Shown here in pieces: positions 1 through 8,926 of a DNA stretch of 64,000 nucleotides. Source of the stretch: Bacillus sp. ISL-7. Lineage in GTDB: Bacteria > Bacillota > Bacilli > Bacillales_B > DSM-18226. The position numbers and the translations under genes are program-made. The DNA is taken from positions 1-64,000 of the forward strand of contig NZ_JAGGQW010000017.1 of NCBI RefSeq assembly GCF_018613065.1, in the 5' to 3' direction. The notes beneath the pieces were generated by a model, which worked only from the letters and a program-made list of their open reading frames with translations, was not told where the DNA came from and did no database searches. Numbering within the stretch: position 1 is the stretch's first letter; every line of letters begins with the position of its first letter.

Positions 1-20
1 TAATTACTTTCTTTGCATAA

Positions 21-1307
21 GGGGGGATACTCAGTCCCTTATTAGCTAACGTCAACCTAAATGAGTTTGATTGGTGGATAAGTGACCAATGGGAAACAGC
101 GAAAACCCGACATAGCTTCAAATATAAAAACAAAGAAGGTAGAACAGGTAGAGACAACAGAGCCTTGAAGAAAACAAAGTTGAAGCCAATGTACATTGTA
201 CGTTACGTAGATGATTTCAAAATCTTCACAGCCACACGAAGCAACGCAGAGAAAATATTTAAAGCTGTGCAAATGTGGCTAGAAGAGCGCCTAAAGTTGC
301 CAATCTCAAAAGAGAAATCAAAGGTAACAAACTTAAAGAAGCAAAAGAGTGAATTCTTAGGGTTCACGCTTAAAGCAACTAAAAAAGGCAAAACAAAAAC
401 AGGTGCAACAAAGTACGTGGCGGAAACACACATGTCCCAAAAAGCAATAAAAACAGCGAAAGCGAAACTAGCTGAGCAAATTAAAAAGATACAAAAAACC
501 CCCAACAGCTCAAACTGCATTAAGGAAATCGCAAAGTACAACAGCATGATAATTGGGATACATAATTATTATGAAATCGCTACGCATTTGAACCTAGACT
601 TGAAAAGAGTAGGTTACGAACTACAGAAACAAATGTACAACCGATTTCCAAAAAGCAAGCCGAACGACAAGTATACAAATGGTTTTACTAGATATGGGGA
701 ATATAGGGGCAAAGACAAAGGGATAGTGAAGTATACTAAACGAGAGAACAGATACATTCGATACCTCATGAAAAGTCCAATACTTCATCTCGCCGATGTT
801 AGAAATAAAAATCCAATGATGAAACGTAATGCCATCAACAAGTACACTGAAGAAGGACGAAAGTTAATTCATAAGAACCTAACAAACGTATCCGAAACAG
901 AACTTAAATGGTTACGAGAACACCCTATACTAATAGGTAGAGCGACGGTAGAATACAACGACAATCGCTTGTCGCTTTATGTGGCTCAGAACGGAAAATG
1001 TTCGGTAACTGGCGAGCAGTTAGATTTATTAGACATGCGTTGTCATCATAAAATACCGTGGCATATAACACGTGATGACAGCTACCAAAACCTAACGTTA
1101 ATCAAATCAGACGTTCACAAGCTGATACACGCAACAAAAACAGCAACAATAAGGGCTCTCCGGAAAAAACTAAATCTGAATAAAATAGCCATTGAAAAGC
1201 TGGATAAATTAAGAGTGTTAGTGGGGAACAATTGTATCAATGAAAAAGAAAATAATTTAGATATTTTCAACAATGAAGTTAGATATGAACAACTAACGTT
1301 GTTCTAA
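21..1307 (+). pseudogene. Group II intron RT/maturase-HNH protein, 5'-truncated
   Basis: C-terminal part of a group II intron-encoded protein. The frame is open from base 21, directly after a TAA at 18-20. It begins with RT block 4 (GGILSPLLANV), then the catalytic YVDD box at about 204-215, the maturase X region, and an HNH endonuclease domain at about 990-1125 (CSVTG, RCHHKIPW, NLTLIKSDVHKLIH). The TAA lies where the Gln of the usual PQGG motif would be, and the few residues before it (ITFFA) do not resemble an RT. The protein is therefore either cut by a rearrangement at about base 18 or carries a nonsense mutation. Only about 20 bases precede it here, so the window edge limits the call. 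The first start codon inside the frame (TTG at 165) lies past block 4 and is not a credible start. It resembles the second RT in this window (1898-6761) in layout but is clearly divergent. Confidence 0.85.
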
Positions 1308-1490
1308 ATACAAAATAGAAAAATCATAAGGTCCAGAGGAAAAATCATGATTGAATGATAAAGAAAACATAATTTTTCGAGGGAGCGCCGTGTGAGATGA
1401 AAGTCTCACGCACGGTGTGGGACGAGGGAAAACTAAAAAGAGAATGGAACTCGCAAGAGTTTTACACTTAGTAGGTTACCTATCGTTATT
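1308..1490 (+). ncRNA. 3' end of group II intron 1 (domains V-VI)
   Basis: Directly after the RT gene, 1383-1417 folds as a group II domain V: a lower stem CCGTG/CACGG, an upper stem TGAGA/TCTCA capped by a GAAA tetraloop, and the diagnostic two-base bulge (CG) on the 3' side. A domain VI-like stretch follows and the intron probably ends near GGTTACCTAT at about 1488. The exact 3' splice site is inferred from similarity to the 3' end of the second intron (TTACCTAT at about 6890). Confidence 0.7.
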
Positions 1491-1499
1491 ACGGGTCTA

Positions 1500-1897
1500 A
1501 AGTTACAAACAATAGGAAACTATTGTCTCATCTTACGATGAGGTGAGTGATGTGGAGTAAAAATTGCCTCTCTGAAACACGTTATACCGAACAATGGCGG
1601 TATCCAGCTCACAGGCTTACAGGAAGCACCTAAGTTTAGAATAGATAGCTAGGTTATAAGGTACTTGGAAAGTAAGGAACGTTGATTGAAGGGCTGTCAC
1701 CCGAAACGGTTGCTATAAGTATTATGGCGAAATGCATTTGTCCTTATGAGGGTAGGGGTACGACTAACGAAGCCTCGGTAATAGAGGTGGAGGAACAGCC
1801 CCAAGTCTAGCGATAGTTAATGATTATTTTTCAAACGTGCATTGCACCGGTCGGGTAAGAACGTGGGAACATCGCTTCAAAAAGGAATGATGCCACA
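1500..1897 (+). ncRNA. 5' ribozyme part of group II intron 2 (domains I-III)
   Basis: About 400 bases of non-coding, GC-richer, structured sequence precede the second RT gene, as expected for domains I-III of a group II intron carrying its ORF in domain IV. I could not fix the 5' splice site. A GTG-type start near 1548-1556 is possible. The sequence between this and the first intron is at most about 60 bases, so the two introns sit almost head to tail. Confidence 0.5.
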
Positions 1898-2416
1898 GTG
1901 CAAGCTCTACGATTTTGGGATTATTACGACATGACCGACACCTTTACAGACTTACATCAACGAGCCAAAAATAAAGAAAAATTCCATTACCTTTACGACA
2001 TCATCACGTCGAGGAATAACATTTTATTAGCATATCGCACAATCAAGTCAAATAAAGGGTCGAAGACCCCAGGTTCAGATGGGAAAACCATCTTAGATAT
2101 TGAGAAATGGACCGAGAACGAATTAATTGAAGAAATACAAAAGCAGCTCAAGAATTATCGTCCTAAGAAAGTAAGACGGAAACTAATAGAAAAAGATAAT
2201 GGCAAAATGCGACCGCTAGGCATTCCATGTATACTCGATAGAATAATTCAACAGTGTTTTAAACAAGTGCTAGAGCCAATTGCGGAGGCTCATTTTTACA
2301 ATCATAGTTACGGATTTAGACCTCTACGGTCTACCCACCATGCTATGGCAAGAGTTCAATTTCTCGTTAACCATTCGAAACTTCATTACGTTGTAGATAT
2401 TGATATTAAAGGTTTT
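1898..2416 (+). pseudogene. ltrA: Group II intron RT/maturase-HNH, N-terminal half (split by insertion)
   Basis: First 173 codons of a group II intron-encoded RT/maturase. RT0-RT2 are visible: GSDGKT, RPLGIPC, the SYGFRP motif and the start of the catalytic block VDIDIKGF. The frame then runs into foreign DNA and stops at 2450-2452. The rest of the protein resumes at 5484. Deleting 2417-5483 joins GGTTTT to TTTGAC and gives VDIDIKGFFDNINH, a canonical RT3 block, in one uninterrupted frame of 598 codons, the normal size for RT-maturase-HNH proteins. The start is uncertain: GTG at 1898, with ATG at 1931 as an alternative. Intron mobility and assisted splicing should be lost unless the insert is removed. 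Confidence 0.9.
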
Positions 2417-2432
2417 AGCGACATTAATTTAG
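2411..2432. repeat. Left end of RIT-like element
   Basis: GGTTTT direct repeat followed by the imperfect inverted end, read inward as GTTTTAGCGACATTA. The right end read inward on the other strand gives GCGTTTAGCGATATAA, sharing TTTAGCGA-AT-A. Confidence 0.6.
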
Positions 2433-2514
2433 GACGGAATAAAGCCGTTTAGGTAAGTAAGTAACTAAAATCCTTCTATATTCTAGCTTATTCGCAGTAT
2501 TGCTGTTTATTTCG

Positions 2515-3477
2515 TTATGATCCTGTTCGAGCACCGTAAGGTGTCTGAAAAGAACTGATGGAATCTCCCTTTAATCCCATGATAGTCCGCATTTTACGCA
2601 TTGGGTGCTGCTTTGAAAGTTCTTTTAAGTCTGTAATTGTAATGTGTAAATAAATTTGAGTTGTGGATAAACTTTTATGCCCAAGTAACTTTTGAATGGA
2701 CACCAAATGAGCCCCCTCTTGAAGAAGATGGGTAGCACAGGTATGCCGCAATTTATGTGGAGTCACTTTTTTCTGGATTTTAGCTGTTTCTGCATATTTT
2801 TTGACCATGTATTGAATTGCGCGTGGAGTAAGTGCCCCTCCTTTTTTGCTTACAAAGAGTTCTGAAATCTTACTAGTTCTGGAAACCAAGTACTCTTCAA
2901 GGGCTTCCTCAACAATGGAATCAAGTGGGACGTACCGTTCACGACCTCCTTTTCCACAAATAAGAATCCGTTTTTCAGTGAAACTGATATCTATTAATCT
3001 TAAAGAGCAGATTTCACTAACGCGCAAGCCAGCGGAATACATCAACGTAAGAATAACCCGATCACGCCGTCCAAGAATTGTCGTAGTATCTGGTTGTGAG
3101 AGAATATCTTGCATTTCCTTGTTTTCAAGGACGTCTGGAAGGCGCTTTGGTGTATCCAGTAATTTCGGCCACTTTTTACGTTGATCTTGTTTTGAATCTA
3201 GCAATTCCATCAGGATAAGAAAGTCAATAAAGGCAGAAAGAGTAGCCAACTTCCGTCCGACCGCAGCTGAGGCATTGTTTCGTTCAATGCGAAGATAACG
3301 AATATAATCCACAACTAATTTAGCTTTTGAGGGATTATCCACATGTGGATAATGAACAGCACAAAAAGTATGAAATACTTTTAGGTCAATGGCATAAGCT
3401 TCAGCTGTTTTTGGACGGCAACCTCGAACCATTTGTGAATATTCTAGAAAGTCTTGAATCGTAGATTCATTCATCAT
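2515..3477 (-). CDS. Tyrosine recombinase, RitC-like
   Basis: 320-aa tyrosine (phage integrase family) recombinase. The N-terminal SAM-like core-binding domain spans roughly residues 5-100 and the catalytic domain 110-300. Catalytic residues are visible: Arg in SAGLRVSEI, HKLRH, the second His in LLGHKSL and the nucleophile Tyr in TQIYLH. An AGGAG lies 9 nt before the first of two adjacent ATGs. The gene overlaps the end of the upstream recombinase gene by 11 bp, so the two are translationally coupled. Last gene of the element. The likely role is recombination of element ends together with the fused partner. The individual role of each Rit protein is not established by the sequence. Confidence 0.88.
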   Translation of the reverse strand: MMNESTIQDFLEYSQMVRGCRPKTAEAYAIDLKVFHTFCAVHYPHVDNPSKAKLVVDYIRYLRIERNNASAAVGRKLATLSAFIDFLILMELLDSKQDQRKKWPKLLDTPKRLPDVLENKEMQDILSQPDTTTILGRRDRVILTLMYSAGLRVSEICSLRLIDISFTEKRILICGKGGRERYVPLDSIVEEALEEYLVSRTSKISELFVSKKGGALTPRAIQYMVKKYAETAKIQKKVTPHKLRHTCATHLLQEGAHLVSIQKLLGHKSLSTTQIYLHITITDLKELSKQHPMRKMRTIMGLKGDSISSFQTPYGARTGS

Positions 3478-5392
3478 TTGTATGATCTCCTGACAATGGT
3501 GGGATATTTTTACGTAACAAGCTCACTGCTTTTCTAAGATCTTCAAAATCTGAATGAGCATAGGTACTTGTTTCAGCTAATGTCTTGTGTCCTAAAGCCT
3601 TTGCGATAACTTCAATTCTCCCACCACGTTGAATGAGGTGAGTTGTAAAAGTGTGACGAATTGTATGTGGGCTCACAGGTTTTTGTATTTTTGCGATTTC
3701 TGAATAGTGACGAATACGTCTAGTTACAGTCCAAGGTTTTATCCGCGAGCCCTGAAGATTTAATAAGAATGGACCAGATTTTTCCTTGCGATATAATCCA
3801 AGATATTGCTTGAAGTCATTCAAAGCAGCTTTTGGAATGGCAACTTGTCTGTCACGCTCTTTACCCTCACGAACATGAACCCATCCCTTTTTCACATCAA
3901 CGTCTTCAATATTAAGGTTACTAAGTTCACCTACACGAAGACCAGTAGTGTATAGAACAAGAAGAGTCATATAGTCAGTAAAACCTTCTTGAGTAGAACG
4001 GTCAGGTGCGGATAGTAAAGACAGCATTTCATCTTCTGTTAAATAAGATTGTTCTTTTGATTGTTTTGGAACTATTTTCAACGCCTCCATTGGGTTGTCC
4101 GATCTCCAACCACGATCCATGGCATAGGAAATAAAAGACCGAAGGTGGGACAAGTTTTTATCTATGGTACATTGAGAAATCCCAGCCTGTCTACGAGAGC
4201 TCAACCAGCGAATTACGTCCACACCTCGCAATGATTCAATGCCATTTTCAATACAGTTAGGACAACCAATAGCAAATCGAGTTAGGCTATAACGGAATTC
4301 CTTTATTGTGCCTTTTGTGTATTTATTCATCCCATTTGCCGTTCGTAGAAACTCCTCAATCTGTTCCTCTAACTTTCCGATAAGGGGTTCAACTAAAGGC
4401 AAAGTGACAGTGTATTGCCGCCGTAACGTATTCATCGGTTTCTTTGAATTTTTATCCATTGATTTGAGCTTCGGCTGCTTCGAAATTGCCAATTCATTAA
4501 TGGGATGAGATTCAATCGTAGTTGCAATCTCAGGGTTTTGTATTCTTGCATAATGTAGTGTTGTAGTAATTTTCTTATGACCGAGCCAATCTTTTATTTG
4601 TACAATGTTTCCCCCTTGTTGAAAGAGGTGTGTGGCACAGGTATGCCGTAACTGATGTGGTCGTAATGGTTTGATCCACATTTCAGAGTAAGATTTAAAG
4701 GTAACCCCAATTAAATTATTGTTCATTGCTTCTTTTCTCCAGGTAAGAAACAGTGGGGCATCTACATCCAAGTCCTTACGCGTGGCTAGATATTCTTGAA
4801 GCAATTCTAGAACCTCCCCAATAAGAGGTACTCGTCGATCCTTACGTCCTTTACCGGCTCGGATACAAAGCACCCGTTCTTCCCAAATGACATCACGGAG
4901 AAGAAGATTAGCAGCTTCCCCAGCTCGAATGCCGGTGGCATAAATAAGGGAGAACAAGGCTAAATTTCGTTTTCGTATGGGATCAAACTGACGCCTATTT
5001 AAACTGGAATTAATTTGTCTTCTTAACTCTTTAATGCAATCTTGAATTTCCTCTAAAGAAGCTATTTCAGGTAGTTCCTGATGAGCATCTAGATTAGTAT
5101 AAGACAAATGGGAGCTAGGATTGTCCATTCGATACTCCTGTTGTTGGTAGTAGGTAAAAAAAGTACGAATCTGACTAATTATAAGATTTCGGTAACCGAG
5201 GGATTTACCATCTGTTCGTTCGATACAATAGTTTTCAAGATCGCCAAGTGTAACAGTATCGAAGTTAAGAGATCGATCTTCTAGATGTTTAATTAGCTTC
5301 TTCAATCCCCTCCAAGAACTTAAAACAACCTTAGGGGTATATCCCTGGATTACAGTCTGATATTCACGATATGTTTCAATAATAGAATCCAT
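3467..5392 (-). CDS. Double tyrosine recombinase (RitA-RitB-like fusion)
   Basis: 641-aa protein holding two full tyrosine recombinases in tandem. The first half (about 1-300) has TGIRAGE, HQLRHTCATHL, WLGHKKI and Tyr in LHYAR. A linker at about 300-350 is followed by the second half (about 350-640) with TGLRVGE, HTIRHTFTTHL, ALGHKTL and Tyr in STYAH. Both halves keep the Arg...His-x-x-Arg...His...Tyr set, so neither looks dead. RIT elements usually have three separate genes; here the first two are one reading frame. I placed the start at the ATG with AGAGGAG upstream (5392); an upstream in-frame start at 5443 lies too near the element end. It is co-transcribed with the 320-aa recombinase. 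The fusion could be native or come from loss of a stop codon, and nothing in the sequence decides this. Confidence 0.85.
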   Translation of the reverse strand: MDSIIETYREYQTVIQGYTPKVVLSSWRGLKKLIKHLEDRSLNFDTVTLGDLENYCIERTDGKSLGYRNLIISQIRTFFTYYQQQEYRMDNPSSHLSYTNLDAHQELPEIASLEEIQDCIKELRRQINSSLNRRQFDPIRKRNLALFSLIYATGIRAGEAANLLLRDVIWEERVLCIRAGKGRKDRRVPLIGEVLELLQEYLATRKDLDVDAPLFLTWRKEAMNNNLIGVTFKSYSEMWIKPLRPHQLRHTCATHLFQQGGNIVQIKDWLGHKKITTTLHYARIQNPEIATTIESHPINELAISKQPKLKSMDKNSKKPMNTLRRQYTVTLPLVEPLIGKLEEQIEEFLRTANGMNKYTKGTIKEFRYSLTRFAIGCPNCIENGIESLRGVDVIRWLSSRRQAGISQCTIDKNLSHLRSFISYAMDRGWRSDNPMEALKIVPKQSKEQSYLTEDEMLSLLSAPDRSTQEGFTDYMTLLVLYTTGLRVGELSNLNIEDVDVKKGWVHVREGKERDRQVAIPKAALNDFKQYLGLYRKEKSGPFLLNLQGSRIKPWTVTRRIRHYSEIAKIQKPVSPHTIRHTFTTHLIQRGGRIEVIAKALGHKTLAETSTYAHSDFEDLRKAVSLLRKNIPPLSGDHTNDE

Positions 5393-5459
5393 AATAATTT
5401 CTCCTCTAAAATATATTACAAGATCTTTCGACCTTATGGACAATTTATTTATAGTTCTA

Positions 5460-5483
5460 TCTTATATCGCTAAACGCGGTTTT
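5460..5483. repeat. Right end of RIT-like element
   Basis: Partner of the left end: TATATCGCTAAACGC followed by GGTTTT and then the restored RT codons TTT GAC AAT. The seven T's after GG here match what is needed for GGT TTT TTT GAC (Gly-Phe-Phe-Asp). Confidence 0.6.
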
Positions 5484-6761
5484 TTTGACAATATTAATCA
5501 TACGTTGCTGGTTAAACAACTGTGGAATCTAGGCGTTCGAGACAGACAAGTTATTGCTTGTTTATCTAAAATGTTGAAAGCCGAGGTAGATGGAGAGGGC
5601 ATTCCGACAAAAGGATCGCCGCAAGGCGGCTTACTCTCACCGCTGCTTTCGAACATTGCGCTAAATGAATTGGACCAATGGGTGGCGAATCAATGGGAAC
5701 TATTCCCCCTTCACAAATCATTCAAGACTAGGGAAGGTGAACTTCTAGCAAAAAAGCGTACTCACTTAAAAGAAGGTTATTTAGTACGTTACGCAGATGA
5801 CTTCAAAATACTGTGTAGAGATTGGAAAACAGCAGAGAAATGGTATCACGCAGTAAAGCTATTTTTAAAGGAACGTCTAAAACTTGATATTTCACCAGAA
5901 AAATCGAAGATTATTAATCTACGTAAACATGAATCTGTTTTTCTTGGATTCGCCATACGCGCAAACCGTAAAGGTAAAAAACGAGTAGCTCACACTTTCG
6001 TTCGAACTGAGAAAATACAGAAAATAAAAGCTGAAGCGAAGAAACGAATCGATATACTACGTTCCTCACCAACAGCCCAAAATGCTTTACTCTTTAATAG
6101 TTTTGTCTTAGGGCTACATAATTACTTTAACAGAGCGACACACGTCAACTTAGCGTTCTCACGTCTTGCCTATGAAATACGTGCAATGATGTACAATCGT
6201 CTTAAGCCTATCGGGAAATATGCACATCCAACGAATCCACCTCCAACCTATAAGAAATTTTATAGCGTGGGATTCAAGACCTATGAAATTGCTGGTATTC
6301 ACCTTTTTCCTCTCGCGAGCGTTCAGACAAAAAACGTTATTAGCTTCACACAAAGTCTAACACCATTCACGGTGAAAGGTCGTGCGCATATTCATAAGAA
6401 TTTGCATAAGAATATCAAGCAAGAAATAGCTTTATTGATGGAATCGAACATCCCGACACGCAGTGTCGAATATATGGATAATCGAATTAGTCGATACAGT
6501 ATGAAGAAAGGAAACTGTGAAATCACAGGATTATTCCTCCAAGCACACGATGTGCACTGTCATCACTATATTCCTATACAATCCGGTGGAAGTGACAAGT
6601 TTCATAACCTACGCATCCTACATAAAGATGTACATAAACTTATCCATATGACAGATACAGTTAAGATGAATATACTCATGAAAAACTTGGGGATCACAGA
6701 ACCGATGCTACAGAAAATTAATAAATATCGGGAAAAATGTGAATTAGAACGAATTAAATAA
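5484..6761 (+). pseudogene. ltrA: Group II intron RT/maturase-HNH, C-terminal half (split by insertion)
   Basis: Second part of the RT interrupted at 2416. It continues with FDNINHTLL, then PQGGLLSPLLSNI, the active-site YADD box, the maturase X domain with FTVKGRAHIHKN, and a C-terminal HNH nuclease (CEITG, HCHHYIPI, NLRILHKDVHKLIH). An ATG inside the right end of the inserted element (5436) could start a hybrid protein, but that product would lack RT0-RT3 and could not be a working polymerase. The HNH domain may still be intact. Confidence 0.9.
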
Positions 6762-6890
6762 CCCAGGTCAACAAGAGTAACTTGAAACTTATAATTAACA
6801 AGACCATCGTTAGATGGACCGCGGAATGCTTGGAAACTGGCACGTTCCGTGCGGAGCAGGGGAAAAGCCGGAGATAACCTCAAACGCTTA
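6762..6890 (+). ncRNA. 3' end of group II intron 2 (domains V-VI)
   Basis: After the RT stop, about 6815-6856 can form domain V: CCGC-GGAA pairs with TTCC-(GT bulge)-GCGG, with a GAAA tetraloop between. The two-base bulge is the diagnostic feature. The stretch to about 6890 ends in CTTACCTATTG, like the 3' end of the first intron. The intron with its RIT insert spans about 5.3 kb. Confidence 0.6.
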
Positions 6891-7272
6891 CCTATTGCTA
6901 ACGGTTAGTTGAAGAACTGCTGTGAATAGAGGAAATTAGTTTCGAATATTGAAAATATTGATATAGATTTAAAAAAATGGTATACTTATAGTACGAATTT
7001 TTTAAATCTTTTTCATTTTTAACATATAAGACATACGCAGATTCGAGTCTTTAGACAGTGCTTAAAGAGCTATTCTTTGAGCCGTTCTAAAGGCTTTTTT
7101 GTTGTTCCTGCAAGTTTGAACGCTAACTTTAGTAAAGAAAAAAATCATTAAATTATTGGAGGTGATGGAATGAAGCTGACCTTGCAAAGGCTGTAAAGGA
7201 ATGTGTTGTGGTGCCATACCTAACTCAAAATGTACGAAAGAAAATTCGATTTAAAAAGGAGACAGTATTTCT
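6891..7272 (+). other. Intergenic: weak terminator, possible leader peptide, no full gene
   Basis: This gap holds a short hairpin with a T run (AGCC/GGCT then T6, about 7080-7098). At 7170-7196 lies a strong GGAGGTGAT ribosome site followed by an 8-codon ORF (MKLTLQRL, stop). A second overlapping frame (EADLAKAVKECVVVPY...) runs into the acetyltransferase start region and may be a gene remnant. I see no other feature. Confidence 0.4.
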
Positions 7273-7866
7273 ATGATAATTGAAACAGATGTATCTCTAG
7301 AAGGAAATTCAATTTCACTTATTCCTCTCGAGGTGAAGCATAAGGAACAATTATTTGAAGCATTAAAAAGCCCTGAAGTATGGAAATATTCCTGGCGAAA
7401 AGTTACCACAGTGGAGGATATAGAGAAAATATTAATGATAGCTGTTAACAATAAAAAAAACGGGAAACATATACCTTTTATTGTTAAGGATAATCTGAAA
7501 GGTCAAGTAATAGGGACAACTCAAATTTGTGGTATTGATAAAGTAAATCGTAATGTGGAAATAGGTTGGACTTGGCTTTCACCAAAAGTTTGGAGAACAA
7601 AGGTAAACACAGAATGTAAATTATTATTACTTAAGTATTGCTTCGAAGAACTAAAGGTCATTCGTGTCCAATTAGCAGTTAGTGGAGAAAACTTACGTTC
7701 ACAAAAAGCAGTTGAACGAATTGGAGCCACAAAAGAGGGAACTTTTCGTAAACATAGAGTAAAGGCAGACGGTACCATTCACGACAATATATTTTACAGT
7801 ATTATTGATGATGAATGGGGGTCAGTAAAAGAAAGATTAATTTATTTATTAGAGAAAGCATACTGA
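7273..7866 (+). CDS. GNAT-family N-acetyltransferase (RimJ/RimL-like)
   Basis: 197-aa acetyltransferase of the GNAT fold, which transfers an acetyl group from acetyl-CoA to an amine. It opens with the RimJ/RimL-type start LEGNSISLIPLEVKHKEQLFEAL. It then shows the central strand VIGTTQICGIDKVNRNVEIGWTWL and the C-terminal part KAVERIGATKEGTFRKHR typical of ribosomal-protein and antibiotic acetyltransferases. AAGGAGA lies 11 nt before the ATG. It stands alone between the intron and a terminator. The substrate cannot be told from sequence. Confidence 0.85.
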   Translation: MIIETDVSLEGNSISLIPLEVKHKEQLFEALKSPEVWKYSWRKVTTVEDIEKILMIAVNNKKNGKHIPFIVKDNLKGQVIGTTQICGIDKVNRNVEIGWTWLSPKVWRTKVNTECKLLLLKYCFEELKVIRVQLAVSGENLRSQKAVERIGATKEGTFRKHRVKADGTIHDNIFYSIIDDEWGSVKERLIYLLEKAY

Positions 7867-7960
7867 TTGTCTTACCTCTTCTTTTTTAATCATTCTTCTA
7901 TTGGGAAGATGCGTATTACGTTTAACCATCAACTTGATTGTGAAGGGTTGTACTCAAACT

Positions 7961-7983
7961 AACGGGTGCTTTAGTTGAACAAG
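7961..7983 (+). repeat. AACGGGTGCT...TTAG..AACAAG motif, copy 1
   Basis: AACGGGTGCTTTAGTTGAAC-AAG lies just before a terminator hairpin. A second copy with a GG insertion is at 20447-20472, also just before a terminator. Confidence 0.55.
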
Positions 7984-7991
7984 ACATTACT

Positions 7992-8022
7992 CAAGGCCAA
8001 TCTAAAATTGGTCTTTTTTCTT
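7992..8022 (+). terminator. Intrinsic terminator
   Basis: GGCCAAT-ctaaa-ATTGGTC followed by T6. It ends the acetyltransferase transcript. Confidence 0.7.
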
Positions 8023-8498
8023 TGATGAATAATCAACAATAAATTAACAGAGCCCTTTTGAAAAAACTGTTTCATTTAGGTACACCCGAATGAGACCTCC
8101 GGCAGCTCACGGCAGAAATATATTTATAGTGTCTCAATTAAATGCCTCAAAACTCGGGATAATATTCTAGTAATTTTTATATAAAAGGGCAAATGACAAA
8201 TGAAAAAGGGGGATGCCAGGGTTTCAACTACTGAGTAAAAATATAATATAAAAACATAATTTGTAATAAAATCAAAACATATATCATCATATACATTAAT
8301 ATATAATTTATTATTAAAATCATCTCTAATTTTATTGTTTACTACAACAGATAAGTGGTTAATACAATTTATAGTTCTTTCTTGAGAAGGGATCTTAAAA
8401 AAACATAAATTCCGATTGTTATGTAAAAAAGTACTGGCCCTTTAATAACTTAACAAGATGATTACGAATCATAATGAAAGAAGAATAGGTAAATAGAA

Positions 8499-8535
8499 AA
8501 ACTCTAACCAAATCGCGGTTAGAGTTTTTGTCTAT
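8499..8535 (+). terminator. Strong bidirectional hairpin
   Basis: AAAAACTCTAACC / GGTTAGAGTTTTT, a perfect 13-bp inverted repeat with a 6-nt loop and T/A flanks on both sides. Confidence 0.75.
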
Positions 8536-8812
8536 ATAGCATTCAGCCAGGATTTTTGCCGATTTCAAATACTGTAATTATTCCAAAATTCGCCAACCTG
8601 AAGGTCCAGAAATAAGTCACCTGAAGGTGACGAGAGCTAATAAAGGTTGGTAGCTATTAAAAGTAAAACGAATAGAAATAGACAGAAGTAAGAAAAAAGG
8701 TTGTTAAAAAGTAATACCGAAACCATAAGACTTAAGTCTGCTAAAGCTAACAACTATTGTTGGGCGTTTTTACCATATTCAATGCTAATGACTCATTTTT
8801 AATATAGTTTTA

Positions 8813-8826
8813 AGATAGTACTATCT
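8813..8826. promoter_or_regulatory. Perfect 14-bp palindrome, possible operator
   Basis: AGATAGTACTATCT lies about 100 bp upstream of the IS200-like gene in an AT-rich region and is suited to a dimeric repressor. No cognate regulator is recognised. Confidence 0.35.
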
Positions 8827-8926
8827 GAATATATCGAAAATAGTAAATTTTTGTTAAAATATAAATAGAACAAATATTCGCACTATGTAACAATATCATA
8901 TAAGGGAGTTGAGAGAAAAAATACAT

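Larger units (their letters stand above)
2411..5483 (-). mobile_element. RIT-like element (three tyrosine recombinases, two of them fused)
   Basis: A discrete ~3.07-kb insertion in the second group II intron's RT gene. It carries two overlapping minus-strand genes that together encode three complete tyrosine recombinase domains, the hallmark of RIT (recombinase-in-trio) elements. A 6-bp direct repeat GGTTTT marks both ends (2411-2416 and 5478-5483), with only one copy needed in the restored RT frame. Next to it are short imperfect inverted ends (TTTAGCGAYAT-like). No cargo gene is seen. That the unit moves by its own recombinases is known for the RIT family and is inferred here. No empty-site sequence from another genome was available. 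Confidence 0.8.
8023..8926. other. Intergenic, AT-rich, no gene seen
   Basis: About 900 bases without a convincing reading frame. It contains a perfect terminator-type hairpin (8499-8531), a small hairpin GTCACC-TGAA-GGTGAC near 8612-8630 and a perfect 14-bp palindrome at 8813-8826. A very AT-rich stretch lies around 8240-8340. Confidence 0.5.

Noticed and set aside
1500..1897. Riboswitch or T-box before the second RT gene
   Set aside because: The structured sequence is better explained as domains I-III of the group II intron, since domain V lies after the same RT gene.
5436..6761. Independent RT gene starting in the element end
   Set aside because: The first residues come from the RIT-like element end. 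The protein lacks RT0-RT3, and the frame joins perfectly to 1898-2416 after removing the element.
8612..8760. IS200-type left end for the TnpA-like gene
   Set aside because: The small hairpin GTCACC-TGAA-GGTGAC is suggestive, but no matching right-end hairpin is visible after 9322, so element borders cannot be supported.
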